A stretch of DNA of 64,000 nt from Stutzerimonas nitrititolerans (GTDB taxonomy: Bacteria > Pseudomonadota > Gammaproteobacteria > Pseudomonadales > Pseudomonadaceae), in NCBI RefSeq assembly GCF_003696285.1, contig NZ_RFFL01000004.1:124001-188000 (forward strand), read 5' to 3'. A program made the translations under genes and the position numbers. The notes beneath the pieces are model-generated. The model was given only the letters and a program-made list of their open reading frames with translations, was not told the origin of the DNA and did not search any database. Below are positions 31,773-40,101 of the stretch, one piece after another; within the stretch, counting starts at the first letter, position 1, and every line of letters begins with the position of its first letter.

Positions 31773-32537
31773 ATGACTGATATCAAGCACAGCTTTCCCC
31801 AGGAAGTCGAAGGCAAGGTCGCCCTGGTTACCGGCGCCGCCAGTGGAATCGGCAAGGCCATCGCGCAGTTGCTGCATGCCCGCGGCGCCAAGGTCGTTGC
31901 CGAGGATCTGAGTCCGGACGTCGAGGCCCTGGCGCAACCAGGACTGGTGCCGCTGGTGGCAGACATCACCGCGGACGGCGCGGCCGAACGTGCAGTGGAG
32001 CTGACGCTGGCTCGGTTCGGGCGACTGGATATCCTGGTGAACAATGCCGGGATCATCATCAACAAGCCGGTCATCGACATGACCCGCGAGGATTGGGAGC
32101 GTATCCAGGCGACCAATGTCACCGCAGCCTTCCTGCATTCACGCGAGGCGCTCAAGGCGATGCTGCCCAACAAGTCGGGCGCCATCGTCAACATCGCCTC
32201 CTACGCCTCGTACTTCGCCTTCCCCACCATCGCCGCCTACGCCGCATCCAAGGGCGCGCTGGCGCAACTGACGCGCACGCTGGCGCTGGAGGCGATCGAG
32301 CATGGCATCCGCGTCAACGCCATCGGCGTCGGCGACGTGGTCACCAATATCCTCAACGATGTTGTGGACGACGGCCCCGGATTCCTCGCCAAGCACGGCA
32401 AGGCCGCCCCCATCGGTCGCGCCGCCCAACCGGAGGAGATCGCCGAGGTGGTGGCCTTTCTGGCCTCGGAGCGCGCCAGCTTCATGGTGGGCGCGGTGGT
32501 CATGGCCGACGGCGGCATGACGGTCACGGCAGGCTGA
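31773..32537 (+). CDS. SDR-family NAD(P)-dependent oxidoreductase
   Basis: 254-residue classical short-chain dehydrogenase. The cofactor motif is TGAASGIGKAIAQ near residue 21, the stabilising NNAGI motif is LVNNAGII near 90, the catalytic Ser lies in NIASYASYF near 140, and the catalytic Tyr/Lys pair is YAASKGALA near 155. The C-terminal PEEIAEVVAFLASERASFMVGA is typical. It is divergent from the AraC-type regulator and its stop overlaps the end of the convergent transporter gene by 14 bases. Substrate unknown. Confidence 0.9.
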   Translation: MTDIKHSFPQEVEGKVALVTGAASGIGKAIAQLLHARGAKVVAEDLSPDVEALAQPGLVPLVADITADGAAERAVELTLARFGRLDILVNNAGIIINKPVIDMTREDWERIQATNVTAAFLHSREALKAMLPNKSGAIVNIASYASYFAFPTIAAYAASKGALAQLTRTLALEAIEHGIRVNAIGVGDVVTNILNDVVDDGPGFLAKHGKAAPIGRAAQPEEIAEVVAFLASERASFMVGAVVMADGGMTVTAG

Positions 32538-33873
32538 GCTGGCGGGCGGGCACGGCCGCGCCGTTTGCGCCCTTCGCGCCAACGGCGCGCTCGGCCCGAT
32601 CGTCGGCCTGCCTGCCCAGCTGCCAGCCAAGCAAGCCCCACAGCAAGGCACAGAAGGCACCCACCACCGCCACCAGCCCGGCGCCCTGGCCGAGCATGTC
32701 CAGCGCGGTCTTGGCCCAGCCACTGATGGCGTCGCCGGCGCGATAGACGATGGTGTCGATGACGTTCTTCGCCTTGTACTTGCTCTCGGCATCCAGCGGC
32801 GCGAAGATCATTTCGCGCCCAGGCCTGACGAAAGCGTACTCGCCGATCCGCCGCACGATCATCAGCGCAGCCAGCATGGCGAAGCTGGGCGCCAGTGCCA
32901 GCCCGAGGAAGCCCAGGCATACCAGCAACGGCACTATCGCCAGCAGCACGCGCACGCCCAGCTTCTGCGCCAGACGCCCGGTGATGAACACCTGCGAGAG
33001 CAAGGCGCCGGCCTGGACGATCACGTCGATGGCGCCGAACACACGGATCTGCGCGGCCCGGTCGGGAAACAGCTCGGCCACCAGCCGCGCCTGCTCGAAG
33101 TAGAGAAAGGTAGTGACCGTGGCCAGCAGCACGACGAAGCCGGCGATGCCCAACAGATAAGAGGACTTGAGCACCCGCGTGATGCCGCTGAAGGGGTTGC
33201 CGGGCAAGGGCCTGCGCGTGCTTTCGGCAGGCAGCGCATCCGGTCGGCCGGCGCCGCCCACTTCGCGCCAGCGCATCAGCGAATACTTGAGCGCCAATCC
33301 AACACCGAGCAGCAGCCCGGCCAGCAACATCAGCCCGGCTTCGCCTAGGCTAGCGGCCAGCAGAGCACTGAGCGCCGGCCCCACCAGGCCGCCGACGCTC
33401 GCCCCTGCGGCGATGAAGGCGAACAGGCGCTTGGCCTGGCCGGCGTCGAACACGTCCGCCATCAGGCTCCAGCCAACCGAGACCACGAAAAGGTTGTAGA
33501 CCGAGATCCAGACATAGAACACCCGCGCCAGCCAGGGGCTTTCGCCCATGAGGTGAAACAACGCGGCGAACGTCAGCAGGTTCACGCAGAAGAAGCCGTA
33601 CACCCAGTCGATGAAGTGCAGCCGCGGCACCCGCGAGCTGAGCCATGCGAACAGCGGCACTGCCGCCAGCATGACGAAGAAGGTGGCGGTGAACAGCCAT
33701 TGCAGGTTTTCCACCCCCGCCGCGATGCCCAACGATTCGCGAATCGGGCGAAGCATGAAGTAGCCGGTAAACAGGCAGAAGAACAGTGCGAAACCCATCA
33801 GCGAGGGGCGCAGCTCATGGGGTTCGGCGTTGAGGGTGGTACTCAGGCGTTGCGAAATGGATAGCGCGTTCAT
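32524..33873 (-). CDS. Nucleotide carrier-like MFS transporter (NTP/NDP exchange transporter family)
   Basis: 449-residue inner-membrane protein with about 12 helices. LMGFALFFCLFTGYFMLRPIRESLGIAAGVENLQWLFTATFF near residue 25-65 (cited in parts: YFMLRPIRES, QWLFTATFF) and LMADVFDAGQAKRLFAFIAAGASVGG near 140 fit the bacterial relatives of plastid/rickettsial ADP/ATP carriers, but free-living members are of unknown substrate. I chose ATG 33873, which begins MNALSISQRL before the first membrane segment; the longer upstream reading is unlikely. It is convergent with the dehydrogenase at 31773. Confidence 0.78.
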   Translation of the reverse strand: MNALSISQRLSTTLNAEPHELRPSLMGFALFFCLFTGYFMLRPIRESLGIAAGVENLQWLFTATFFVMLAAVPLFAWLSSRVPRLHFIDWVYGFFCVNLLTFAALFHLMGESPWLARVFYVWISVYNLFVVSVGWSLMADVFDAGQAKRLFAFIAAGASVGGLVGPALSALLAASLGEAGLMLLAGLLLGVGLALKYSLMRWREVGGAGRPDALPAESTRRPLPGNPFSGITRVLKSSYLLGIAGFVVLLATVTTFLYFEQARLVAELFPDRAAQIRVFGAIDVIVQAGALLSQVFITGRLAQKLGVRVLLAIVPLLVCLGFLGLALAPSFAMLAALMIVRRIGEYAFVRPGREMIFAPLDAESKYKAKNVIDTIVYRAGDAISGWAKTALDMLGQGAGLVAVVGAFCALLWGLLGWQLGRQADDRAERAVGAKGANGAAVPARQLSLP

Positions 33874-33937
33874 AAGGCGGCTCCGCGAAATCGACGTGCG
33901 CAGCCGAGGCACGGGAAACAGCCCGTGCCCGCGGCGA

Positions 33938-34936
33938 TCAGGGATAGGTGACGCCGGTGAGGCGCTCAGACAGTTGCCACAGCTGCTCGGCGTCCGTGCG
34001 CTGGCAGGCGGCCTCGGGGGTCCGGGCGAAGCCCAGCGGCCCACGCTTTTCGTCCTCTCCGGTCGGCCCGTAATAGGCACCGCCGACAGCCTCCGACGCT
34101 GTGGCCGCGTACAGGGTGGAAATCGCTCCCTGGGCAGCGGAATGGTAGTCGTCCAGGTTCTGCGCCCATTGTTCTCCGAAGGGGCTGTCCAGCCCGGGAC
34201 CACGCTCGATCAGCTCGGTGACGGCGACGCCCGGATGCGCGGCAATGCTGCGAATTCCCCAGCCTGCGTCATCGCTGCGCCGCTGCAGCTCGAATGCCCA
34301 GTTCAGCACGGCCAGCTTGGATTGGGCGTAGGCGCCGTAGGGGTCGTAGTCCAGCTCGGATTGCAGGTCATCGAAATCCAGCGCGCCGCGGGCGGCGGCG
34401 ATACTGGACAGGCTGACCACCCGACCATCCTCGCTTTCCCGAAGCAGCGGCATCAGCAGCCCGGTCAGTGCGAAGTGGCCGAAGTAGTTGGTCGCCATCT
34501 GCAGCTCGAAACCGTCCGAAGAAGTTCGGCGCTGCGGCGGCGCCATAATGGCGGCGTTGTTGATCAGCACATCGAGCCGCGACAGTCGACCATTCAGGCG
34601 TTCGGCCAGCTCGCGTACCGAAGCCAGGTTGGCCAGATCGACAGATTCGAACTGGACGCGCGCATCCGGGACCTGCTGGCGGATGCGCTCAATGGCTTCC
34701 CGCCCGCGCTCGACATTGCGCGCGGCGATGATGACCTCGGCACCCGTTCTGGCCAGCGCCAGCGCGTCCTCATAGCCTATGCCGCTGGTGCCGCCGGTGA
34801 CTAACACGATGCGGCCCTCCTGTGAAGGCATGTCACTGACGCTCCAATCCGGCTTCGGCGCCTCGCGGTTGTCGGCTTCGGCGGTCATCGCGACCGCCAG
34901 CACAACGCTGGCGAAAAGAGCCTTGGCGAGTTTCAT
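33938..34936 (-). CDS. SDR-family oxidoreductase with a signal-peptide-like N-terminus
   Basis: 332-residue short-chain dehydrogenase of the retinol-dehydrogenase/WW-domain-oxidoreductase-like subgroup. The first 21 residues (MKLAKALFASVVLAVAMTAEA) look like a Sec signal peptide, unusual for an NAD(P)-dependent enzyme. The domain follows: LVTGGTSGIGYEDALAL near residue 45, NNAAIMAPP near 125, SLSSIAAARG near 175 and YAQSKLAVLNW near 200 (catalytic Ser, Tyr, Lys present). The start is the Met at 34936; a Met 19 codons upstream is possible. It is divergent from the LysR regulator at 35137, which probably controls it. Confidence 0.85.
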   Translation of the reverse strand: MKLAKALFASVVLAVAMTAEADNREAPKPDWSVSDMPSQEGRIVLVTGGTSGIGYEDALALARTGAEVIIAARNVERGREAIERIRQQVPDARVQFESVDLANLASVRELAERLNGRLSRLDVLINNAAIMAPPQRRTSSDGFELQMATNYFGHFALTGLLMPLLRESEDGRVVSLSSIAAARGALDFDDLQSELDYDPYGAYAQSKLAVLNWAFELQRRSDDAGWGIRSIAAHPGVAVTELIERGPGLDSPFGEQWAQNLDDYHSAAQGAISTLYAATASEAVGGAYYGPTGEDEKRGPLGFARTPEAACQRTDAEQLWQLSERLTGVTYP

Positions 34937-35136
34937 CAATCGCTGCGCCGGGGCTGGATTGCCCAACGCTGGGGTGTTCGTTCTGCTCCACATGGCTGCT
35001 GCCTCCGCTGCTCAGAAAATGACCGAATGGCCGACGTGGGCAGTATCTGCCTGCGGATAACCCGTGATAATCCGGGCAACCGTGGACGGGCTGTACGAGT
35101 AGGCGTACAGTTTCCGCAGCAACCGGGGACGTTAAG

Positions 35137-36045
35137 ATGCGCCAACCCAACCTGAGTGATGTCGCGCTGTTCGCCGCCGTGATCGAGGCCGGAGGCTTTC
35201 GCGCGGCGGCGCAGAAACGAGGGATTTCGGCCTCCTCCTTGAGCGACTGCATGCGCCGCCTGGAAAGCGATGTGGGCCTGCGCCTGCTCAACCGCACCAC
35301 CCGCAGCGTGACCCCGACCAGCGCTGGCGCGCGCCTGCTGGAACGCCTGCGGCCGGCGCTGGAAGAGATCAACGCGGCCTTCAACGACCTGGACGATGAA
35401 TCACAGCGCCCGGTGGGTACGCTGAAGCTGAACGTGCCGGTGCCGGTCGCGCGCTATCTGCTGCCCGAGCTGCTCGAACGCTTCCTCAAACGCTACCCTG
35501 GCGTAAATGTCGAGGTGGTCATGGAGAACACCTTCATCGACGTCATCGGTGCCGGTTATGACGCTGGCGTGCGCTACGAAGAAAGCCTGGCCAAGGACAT
35601 GATCGCGGTGCCCATCGGCCCGCGCCGGCAGCGCTTCGTTGCCGCCGCATCGCCTGCCTACCTGGCGGCTCATGGCACGCCGCGGCACCCTTCGGAGCTG
35701 ACCGAACACCAACTGATCGGGCACCGCTTCGAGAACGGCAAGGTAGGTATCTTCGAGTTCGAGAAGGATGGTGAGAGGCTGCGTATTCCACCGCGCGGCC
35801 AGCTGGTGACCTCCTCCCATGACCTGCGGATCAAATCCGCCATCAACGGACTGGGAGTCGTCTATCTCTTCGAGGAGTTCCTCCGCGAGGCACTCGATGA
35901 CGGCCGCCTGGTGCCCATTCTCGAAGACTGGAGCCAGGTGTTCGATGGCCCCTACCTCTACTACCACGGCCGCCGGCATATGCCTTCGCCGCTGCGGGCC
36001 TTTATCGACTTCATCAAGGCCGAAGCCCAGGGCGAGGACGCCTAG
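35137..36045 (+). CDS. LysR-family transcriptional regulator
   Basis: 302-residue LysR regulator. The winged helix-turn-helix is at residues 3-62 (LSDVALFAAVIEAGGFRAAA then RLESDVGLRLLNRTTRSVTP), followed by the periplasmic-binding-protein-like effector domain from about residue 90 (GTLKLNVPVPVARYLLPELL). It is closest in style to the subgroup that regulates adjacent quinone or aldehyde reductases. It is divergent from the exported SDR gene; the 200-base gap between them holds a plausible shared promoter region. Effector unknown. Confidence 0.9.
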   Translation: MRQPNLSDVALFAAVIEAGGFRAAAQKRGISASSLSDCMRRLESDVGLRLLNRTTRSVTPTSAGARLLERLRPALEEINAAFNDLDDESQRPVGTLKLNVPVPVARYLLPELLERFLKRYPGVNVEVVMENTFIDVIGAGYDAGVRYEESLAKDMIAVPIGPRRQRFVAAASPAYLAAHGTPRHPSELTEHQLIGHRFENGKVGIFEFEKDGERLRIPPRGQLVTSSHDLRIKSAINGLGVVYLFEEFLREALDDGRLVPILEDWSQVFDGPYLYYHGRRHMPSPLRAFIDFIKAEAQGEDA

Positions 36046-36050
36046 CCGGC

Positions 36051-36671
36051 TCAGGTCAACGGGATCATCACCGCGCGCTGGTAAGCCGGGCGCTCCTGCA
36101 AGCGCTGGTACCACGCCTGGAGGTGGGGCAGTTCGGGGCGTTCGATGGGCATCTCGAACCAGGCGTAGGCGAAGCAGCCGAGCGGAATGTCGCCCATGCC
36201 GAAACTCGCGCCGGACAGATACGGCTGCTCGGCCAGCGCGCGGTCGACGATGGCGAGCAGTTTGCCACATTCGGCCAGCGCCACCTCTACCGCGGCCATG
36301 TCACGCTGTTCGGCCGGGGTGCGCACCATGCTCCAGAACACCACCCGGAAAGGTGCCGCCAGGGACGAGGTGGCCCAGTCCATCCACTTGTCCGCCTCCG
36401 CCCGCTGACGCGGATCGGGCTTCCACAACGCGGGCTCGCCGTATTGCGCCGCCAGGTAGCGAACGATGGCGTTGGACTCCCACAACACCAGTTCGCCATC
36501 TTCCAAGCAGGGCACCAGGCGGTTCGGGTTCTTTTCCGCATAGCCCGGCTCGCCGACGATGCCAAAGGCGCCACCGGCATCGACCCGGCTATAGGGAACG
36601 CCAAGTTCTTCGAGGCACCAGAGGGCCTTTTTCACGTTGGTGGAATTGGTCCGGCCCCAGAGCTTCAACAT
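36051..36671 (-). CDS. Glutathione S-transferase
   Basis: 206-residue cytoplasmic GST. Residues 1-80 form the thioredoxin-like domain (LKLWGRTNSTNVKKALWCLEELGVPYSRV with the active-site Ser/Asn region GRTNSTNV, LPxxxP-type NRLVPCLEDGELVLWESNAIVRYLA), and residues 88-206 the all-helical substrate domain, including GMGDIPLGCFAYAW. The end is 6 bases from the convergent LysR stop. The substrate is unknown; the protein is plausible for detoxification of electrophiles. Confidence 0.9.
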   Translation of the reverse strand: MLKLWGRTNSTNVKKALWCLEELGVPYSRVDAGGAFGIVGEPGYAEKNPNRLVPCLEDGELVLWESNAIVRYLAAQYGEPALWKPDPRQRAEADKWMDWATSSLAAPFRVVFWSMVRTPAEQRDMAAVEVALAECGKLLAIVDRALAEQPYLSGASFGMGDIPLGCFAYAWFEMPIERPELPHLQAWYQRLQERPAYQRAVMIPLT

Positions 36672-36767
36672 GCACCTACCCCTGTCTGTCTGCGTGGAAC
36701 AGGCACCCTAGCCGCCACCTGGCCAATTGCGCCAGTCCCACTGAACGCCGGCCGCCTGACGGTTCGC

Positions 36768-38096
36768 TCAGCGCTTCTTCTTTGCCGGCTTTGCCCCGCC
36801 CAGGCTCGGCACCTTGCGAATCGGCTTGGCGTTGGGTTTTTCGCTTTCGTCGAACCAGTTGCCCAGGTGGATTCTGCCCTTGCCGGCGCCGTCCTTGGGC
36901 TTCTTGGGTTTCTTCGGCTTCTTGACGATCTGCCCGCCGGGCTGGGTGACAGGTACCCGATGATCGGGCACGAAGCCTGGCTCGTCATGGCGCGGCAGGA
37001 TCTGGTTGATCAGGGTTTCGATGGCGGCGAGCTGGTCCACCTCGTCGGCGGCGACCAGCGAGATCGCCTCACCCGTGGCGCCGGCGCGGCCGGTACGGCC
37101 GATGCGGTGCACATAGTCCTCGGCGACGATCGGCAGGTCGAAGTTGACCACCTGCGGCAGGTCATGGATATCCAGCCCGCGCGCGGCCACGTCGGTAGCC
37201 ACCAGGATCTGCACCTCGCAGGCCTTGAAGCGCTCCAGCGCGCGCAGCCGCGAGGCCTGCGGCCGGTCGCCGTGGATGGCGTCGCTGGCGATGCCCTGGG
37301 TCTGCAGCTGCGCCACCAGCTCGTCGACGCCCTTGCGCGTCTTGACGAACACCAGCACCTGGCCCCAGCGCTTTTCCGCCAGCAGGTGCAGGAAGAGTTC
37401 GCTCTTGCGCTTCTTGTCCACCGGCACCAGCCACTGCTTGACCGTCTTGGCCGCGGTATTGCGCGGGCTGACTTCGATGGACAGCGGGTCGCGCAGCAAC
37501 TCGCCGGCCAACTGGCGGATGGGCTCGGAGAAGGTCGCGGAAAACAGCAGCGTCTGGCGCTTGCGCGGCAAGGCGCAGAACACGTCGGTCAGCTCCTGGG
37601 AGAAACCGAGGTCGAGCATGCGGTCGGCCTCGTCCAGCACCAGCGCCTGCACCTGGGCGAACTTCACCGCGTTCTGCCGGTACAGATCGAGCAACCGACC
37701 GGGCGTGGCCACCAGCACGTCGACGCCCTTGCGCAACGCCATCATCTGCGGGTTGATGCTGACGCCGCCGTACACCGCGTAGGTGCGCAGCGGCAGGTTC
37801 TGTCCATAAACGCGGAAACTCTCGTGCACCTGCTCGGCCAGTTCGCGGGTCGGCACCAGCACCAGCGCACGCACCGAATTGCTCGTCACCGGCGCACCTT
37901 CCTGGGTCAGACGCTGCAGCAGCGGCAAGGCGAATCCGGCGGTCTTGCCGGTGCCGGTCTGCGCCGCCGCCATCAGGTCGCGGCCCTTGAGCACGGCGGG
38001 AATCGCCTTGGCCTGGACCGGAGTCGGCGTAGTGTAGTCGAGGGATTCGAGCGTGCGCAGCAGCGGCTCGATCAGGCCCAGGGAGGCGAAAGTCAT
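36768..38096 (-). CDS. rhlE: DEAD-box RNA helicase (RhlE-like)
   Basis: 442-residue ATP-dependent RNA helicase. The Q motif is in TPTPVQAKAIP, Walker A AQTGTGKT at residues 45-52, DEAD at 155-158, SAT in LLFSATFSEP near 187, and HRIGRTGRAG with arginine finger near 327. The tail from about residue 385 is lysine-rich (KPKKPKKPKDGAGKGR, PAKKKR), which is usual for RhlE-type proteins and binds RNA. Members remodel ribosomal and messenger RNA. The ATG at 38096 precedes TFASLGLIEPLL directly. Confidence 0.88.
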   Translation of the reverse strand: MTFASLGLIEPLLRTLESLDYTTPTPVQAKAIPAVLKGRDLMAAAQTGTGKTAGFALPLLQRLTQEGAPVTSNSVRALVLVPTRELAEQVHESFRVYGQNLPLRTYAVYGGVSINPQMMALRKGVDVLVATPGRLLDLYRQNAVKFAQVQALVLDEADRMLDLGFSQELTDVFCALPRKRQTLLFSATFSEPIRQLAGELLRDPLSIEVSPRNTAAKTVKQWLVPVDKKRKSELFLHLLAEKRWGQVLVFVKTRKGVDELVAQLQTQGIASDAIHGDRPQASRLRALERFKACEVQILVATDVAARGLDIHDLPQVVNFDLPIVAEDYVHRIGRTGRAGATGEAISLVAADEVDQLAAIETLINQILPRHDEPGFVPDHRVPVTQPGGQIVKKPKKPKKPKDGAGKGRIHLGNWFDESEKPNAKPIRKVPSLGGAKPAKKKR

Positions 38097-38186
38097 GAGA
38101 TAAAACCGGACGAGGAAAACGAAGTGGAAAGTTTACGCGCAAAGTCCCGCCGAATCGCAGCGGACGAAGACGTTGGCAAGACCCCA

Positions 38187-38261
38187 GGCCGAATAAATTC
38201 GGCCCTACAGCCACGACAATGGACCGCCACGTATCAACCGTAGGGCCGAATTCATTCGGCC
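38187..38261. repeat. GTAGGGCCGAAT...ATTCGGCC inverted-repeat pair
   Basis: GGCCGAATAAATTCGGCCCTAC at 38187-38208 and GTAGGGCCGAATTCATTCGG, ending at 38261, are two palindromic copies in opposite orientation about 30 bases apart, plus a partial copy from 38276. They belong to the same family as the perfect hairpin at 2811-2869 and lie upstream of the helicase gene and downstream of the NYN gene. Confidence 0.85.
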
Positions 38262-38298
38262 ACAGACTCGCAGCCGGCCGAACGAGTTCGTCTTCACC

Positions 38299-38358
38299 TA
38301 GGGTCTGTTGCCATTTCTCGCAGCAACGCGGCTCGCGACGAAACGGCAACAGACCCTA
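38299..38358. repeat. Inverted repeat with TAGGGTCTGTTGCC termini, overlapping the NYN gene stop
   Basis: TAGGGTCTGTTGCC at 38299-38312 is mirrored exactly by GGCAACAGACCCTA at 38345-38358, making a 14-bp stem with a palindromic middle. On the minus strand the repeat starts with the TAG stop codon of the NYN gene. The same terminus recurs at 50810, 51078 (inverted) and 51382, and in a diverged form near 58802. Confidence 0.9.
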
Positions 38359-38829
38359 GCGCAGCAGCAACCTGCCCTCGATGGGCACATAGCGCGTGGC
38401 GGCGCGGATCAGCGATTGCGCGGTCAGGCCGGGCACGCCATAGGCGGTGGCTTCGGCGCCACCGGCTCGCACCCGTTCGAGCAGCAGGTCGAAATCGCCA
38501 TCACCGGAGGCCAGCACCACTTCATCCACGCGCGCGGCGACATCCAGCACGTCGATGGTGATGCCCACGTCCCAGTCGCCCTTGGCCGAGCCGTCGCTGC
38601 GCTGGATATAGGGCTTGAGCTTCACGGTGAAACCGAGATTGCGCAGGATCTGCTGGAACTGCTGCTGTTTGGCGTCGCCGCGGTCGATGGCGTAGGCATA
38701 GGCCTCGACGATCTCGCCGCGTGCGCTCACATCGGCCCACAACGCCGCATAGTCGAAGTGGCAACCATGGGCCTGGCGCACCGTGTAATAGAGGTTCTGC
38801 ACATCGGCAAACAGGGCGATCTTCTTCAC
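38356..38829 (-). CDS. NYN domain (LabA/DUF88-like) nuclease
   Basis: 157-residue PIN-like NYN nuclease. Conserved acidic positions appear in FADVQNLYYTV near residue 7 (metal-binding Asp), KGDWDVGITIDVLDVA near 83 (two Asp) and ASGDGDFDLLLERVRAGG near 108, together making the divalent-metal active site. I chose GTG at 38829, which begins KKIALFADVQN; an upstream Met would add 14 residues. Related proteins degrade RNA or act as regulators. Its stop is part of the TAGGGTCTGTTG repeat. Confidence 0.85.
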   Translation of the reverse strand: MKKIALFADVQNLYYTVRQAHGCHFDYAALWADVSARGEIVEAYAYAIDRGDAKQQQFQQILRNLGFTVKLKPYIQRSDGSAKGDWDVGITIDVLDVAARVDEVVLASGDGDFDLLLERVRAGGAEATAYGVPGLTAQSLIRAATRYVPIEGRLLLR

Positions 38830-38939
38830 GCAACAGCCCGAATCGAGGAAAGGCGCCAGTATGGATGGCAAAATCGCACATGTCTCCCGCTACCCTCTTG
38901 GGCTAAAGTGCGGGCCTGTTTTTCGAGACCGCCTTGCAC

Positions 38940-39620
38940 GTGAACGTTCTGACCATCCTGCGCGACGCCTGGTATTTCTATTCCCGCAACCTGACCACCA
39001 TCGCCCGGCTCTGCCTGCCGCTGATCGTGCTCGAGAGCTGCGCCAAGCTGGCGGTCGACCACTGGCTGGGCAAGGGCGCGCTGCCGGCGCAGGAGCTGCT
39101 GACGGGAATCCTCTTCTATCCGCTGTACGTCGGTGCGTTGATCCTGTTCCTCGACGCCCGCAGCCGTGGCCATGAGCCCAGCGTGCGCGAGGTGCTGGCG
39201 CGGACGCTGCCGATATGGCCGGCGCTGGCGGTACTGGCCGCGCTGGGTACGCTGCTGATCGTGCTCGGCGCATCGCTGTTCGTACTGCCGGGCCTCTGGG
39301 TGATGGTGAAGATCGCCTTTGCCGAATATCTGCTGGTGCTGCGCGGCATGACGCCACTGGCAGCGCTGAAGGCCAGCTTTCAGCAGACCCGCGGCCACTT
39401 CCTGCTGATCCTCGGCTGCATCCTCGCCGTGCTGCTGCCGCTGTGGATCCTGGAAGCCTGGATCGCCGCGCAGTTCTGGGCCGGCGAACCACCGCCCCCG
39501 GCACAGGCGATACTGGTCGACAGCGCCGTCGGGCTGATCCAGCTGCTGGCGACGGTGGTGCTGTTCCGCTGCTTCATGCTCTGCAGCGCGCAGGCCATCA
39601 CACGGGACGAACAGCGTTAA
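38940..39620 (+). CDS. YciC/UPF0259-like inner-membrane protein
   Basis: 226-residue polytopic membrane protein with about six hydrophobic segments. LTILRDAWYFYSRNLTTIARL at the start, YVGALILFLDARSRGHEPSVREVLARTLPIWPALAVLAAL, and LVLRGMTPLAALKASFQQTRGHFLLILG near residue 135 (cited in parts) match the YciC-type pattern where helices alternate with short basic loops. Function unknown. The start is uncertain: GTG at 38940 is preferred because it begins VNVLTILRD; a TTG two codons upstream is equally open. It is divergent from the NYN gene. Confidence 0.72.
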   Translation: MNVLTILRDAWYFYSRNLTTIARLCLPLIVLESCAKLAVDHWLGKGALPAQELLTGILFYPLYVGALILFLDARSRGHEPSVREVLARTLPIWPALAVLAALGTLLIVLGASLFVLPGLWVMVKIAFAEYLLVLRGMTPLAALKASFQQTRGHFLLILGCILAVLLPLWILEAWIAAQFWAGEPPPPAQAILVDSAVGLIQLLATVVLFRCFMLCSAQAITRDEQR

Positions 39621-39675
39621 CGAGCAAATCACGAGCGGTCGACTAGGCTGTTTCATTTCCCGAGAGAACATTGCC

Positions 39676-40101
39676 ATGGCCGACCAGAACCCCAGCATCC
39701 TTTCCCACGTATCCCTCGGCAGCAACCGCTTCGACGAGGCCGTGGCCTTTTACGACGCAGTGCTGGCCACGCTGGGTTGTACGCGCATCCTCTCCCACCC
39801 CGGCGCGCAGGCCTGGGGTCGTGAATACCCGGAGTTCTGGCTGCACACGCCCATCGATGGCCGGCCGGCCAGCATCGGCAACGGCACGCACGTGGGTTTC
39901 TTCGCCGCGGACAAGGCATCGGTCGATGCCTTTCACCGCGCCGCATTGAACGCCGGCGCAGCGGACGAAGGCGCTCCGGGGCCACGCGAGGAATACGGCG
40001 CGCCTTACTACGGCTGCTTCGTCCGCGACCTGGACGGACACAAGATCGAAGCCGCCTATTGGGACGTGCAGTTGATGCAGGAGCTTTACGACAGACCCTA
40101 A
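39676..40101 (+). CDS. VOC-family (glyoxalase/dioxygenase-like) protein
   Basis: 141-residue single-unit VOC protein. SHVSLGSNRFDEAVAFYDAVLATLG near residue 10 begins the first betaalphabetabetabeta unit; GTHVGFFAADKASVDAFHRAAL near 72 and GCFVRDLDGHKIEAAYWD near 113 are the second, with likely metal ligands His11, His73 and Glu122. The ATG at 39676 is preceded by GAGAGAAC. Substrate unknown. The gene is convergent with the dehydrogenase at 40098, with 4 bases shared. Confidence 0.85.
   Translation: MADQNPSILSHVSLGSNRFDEAVAFYDAVLATLGCTRILSHPGAQAWGREYPEFWLHTPIDGRPASIGNGTHVGFFAADKASVDAFHRAALNAGAADEGAPGPREEYGAPYYGCFVRDLDGHKIEAAYWDVQLMQELYDRP

Noticed and set aside
38187..38358. Two adjacent inverted repeats as an intact insertion sequence
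   Set aside because: The span contains no transposase frame and the repeats belong to two different dispersed families.
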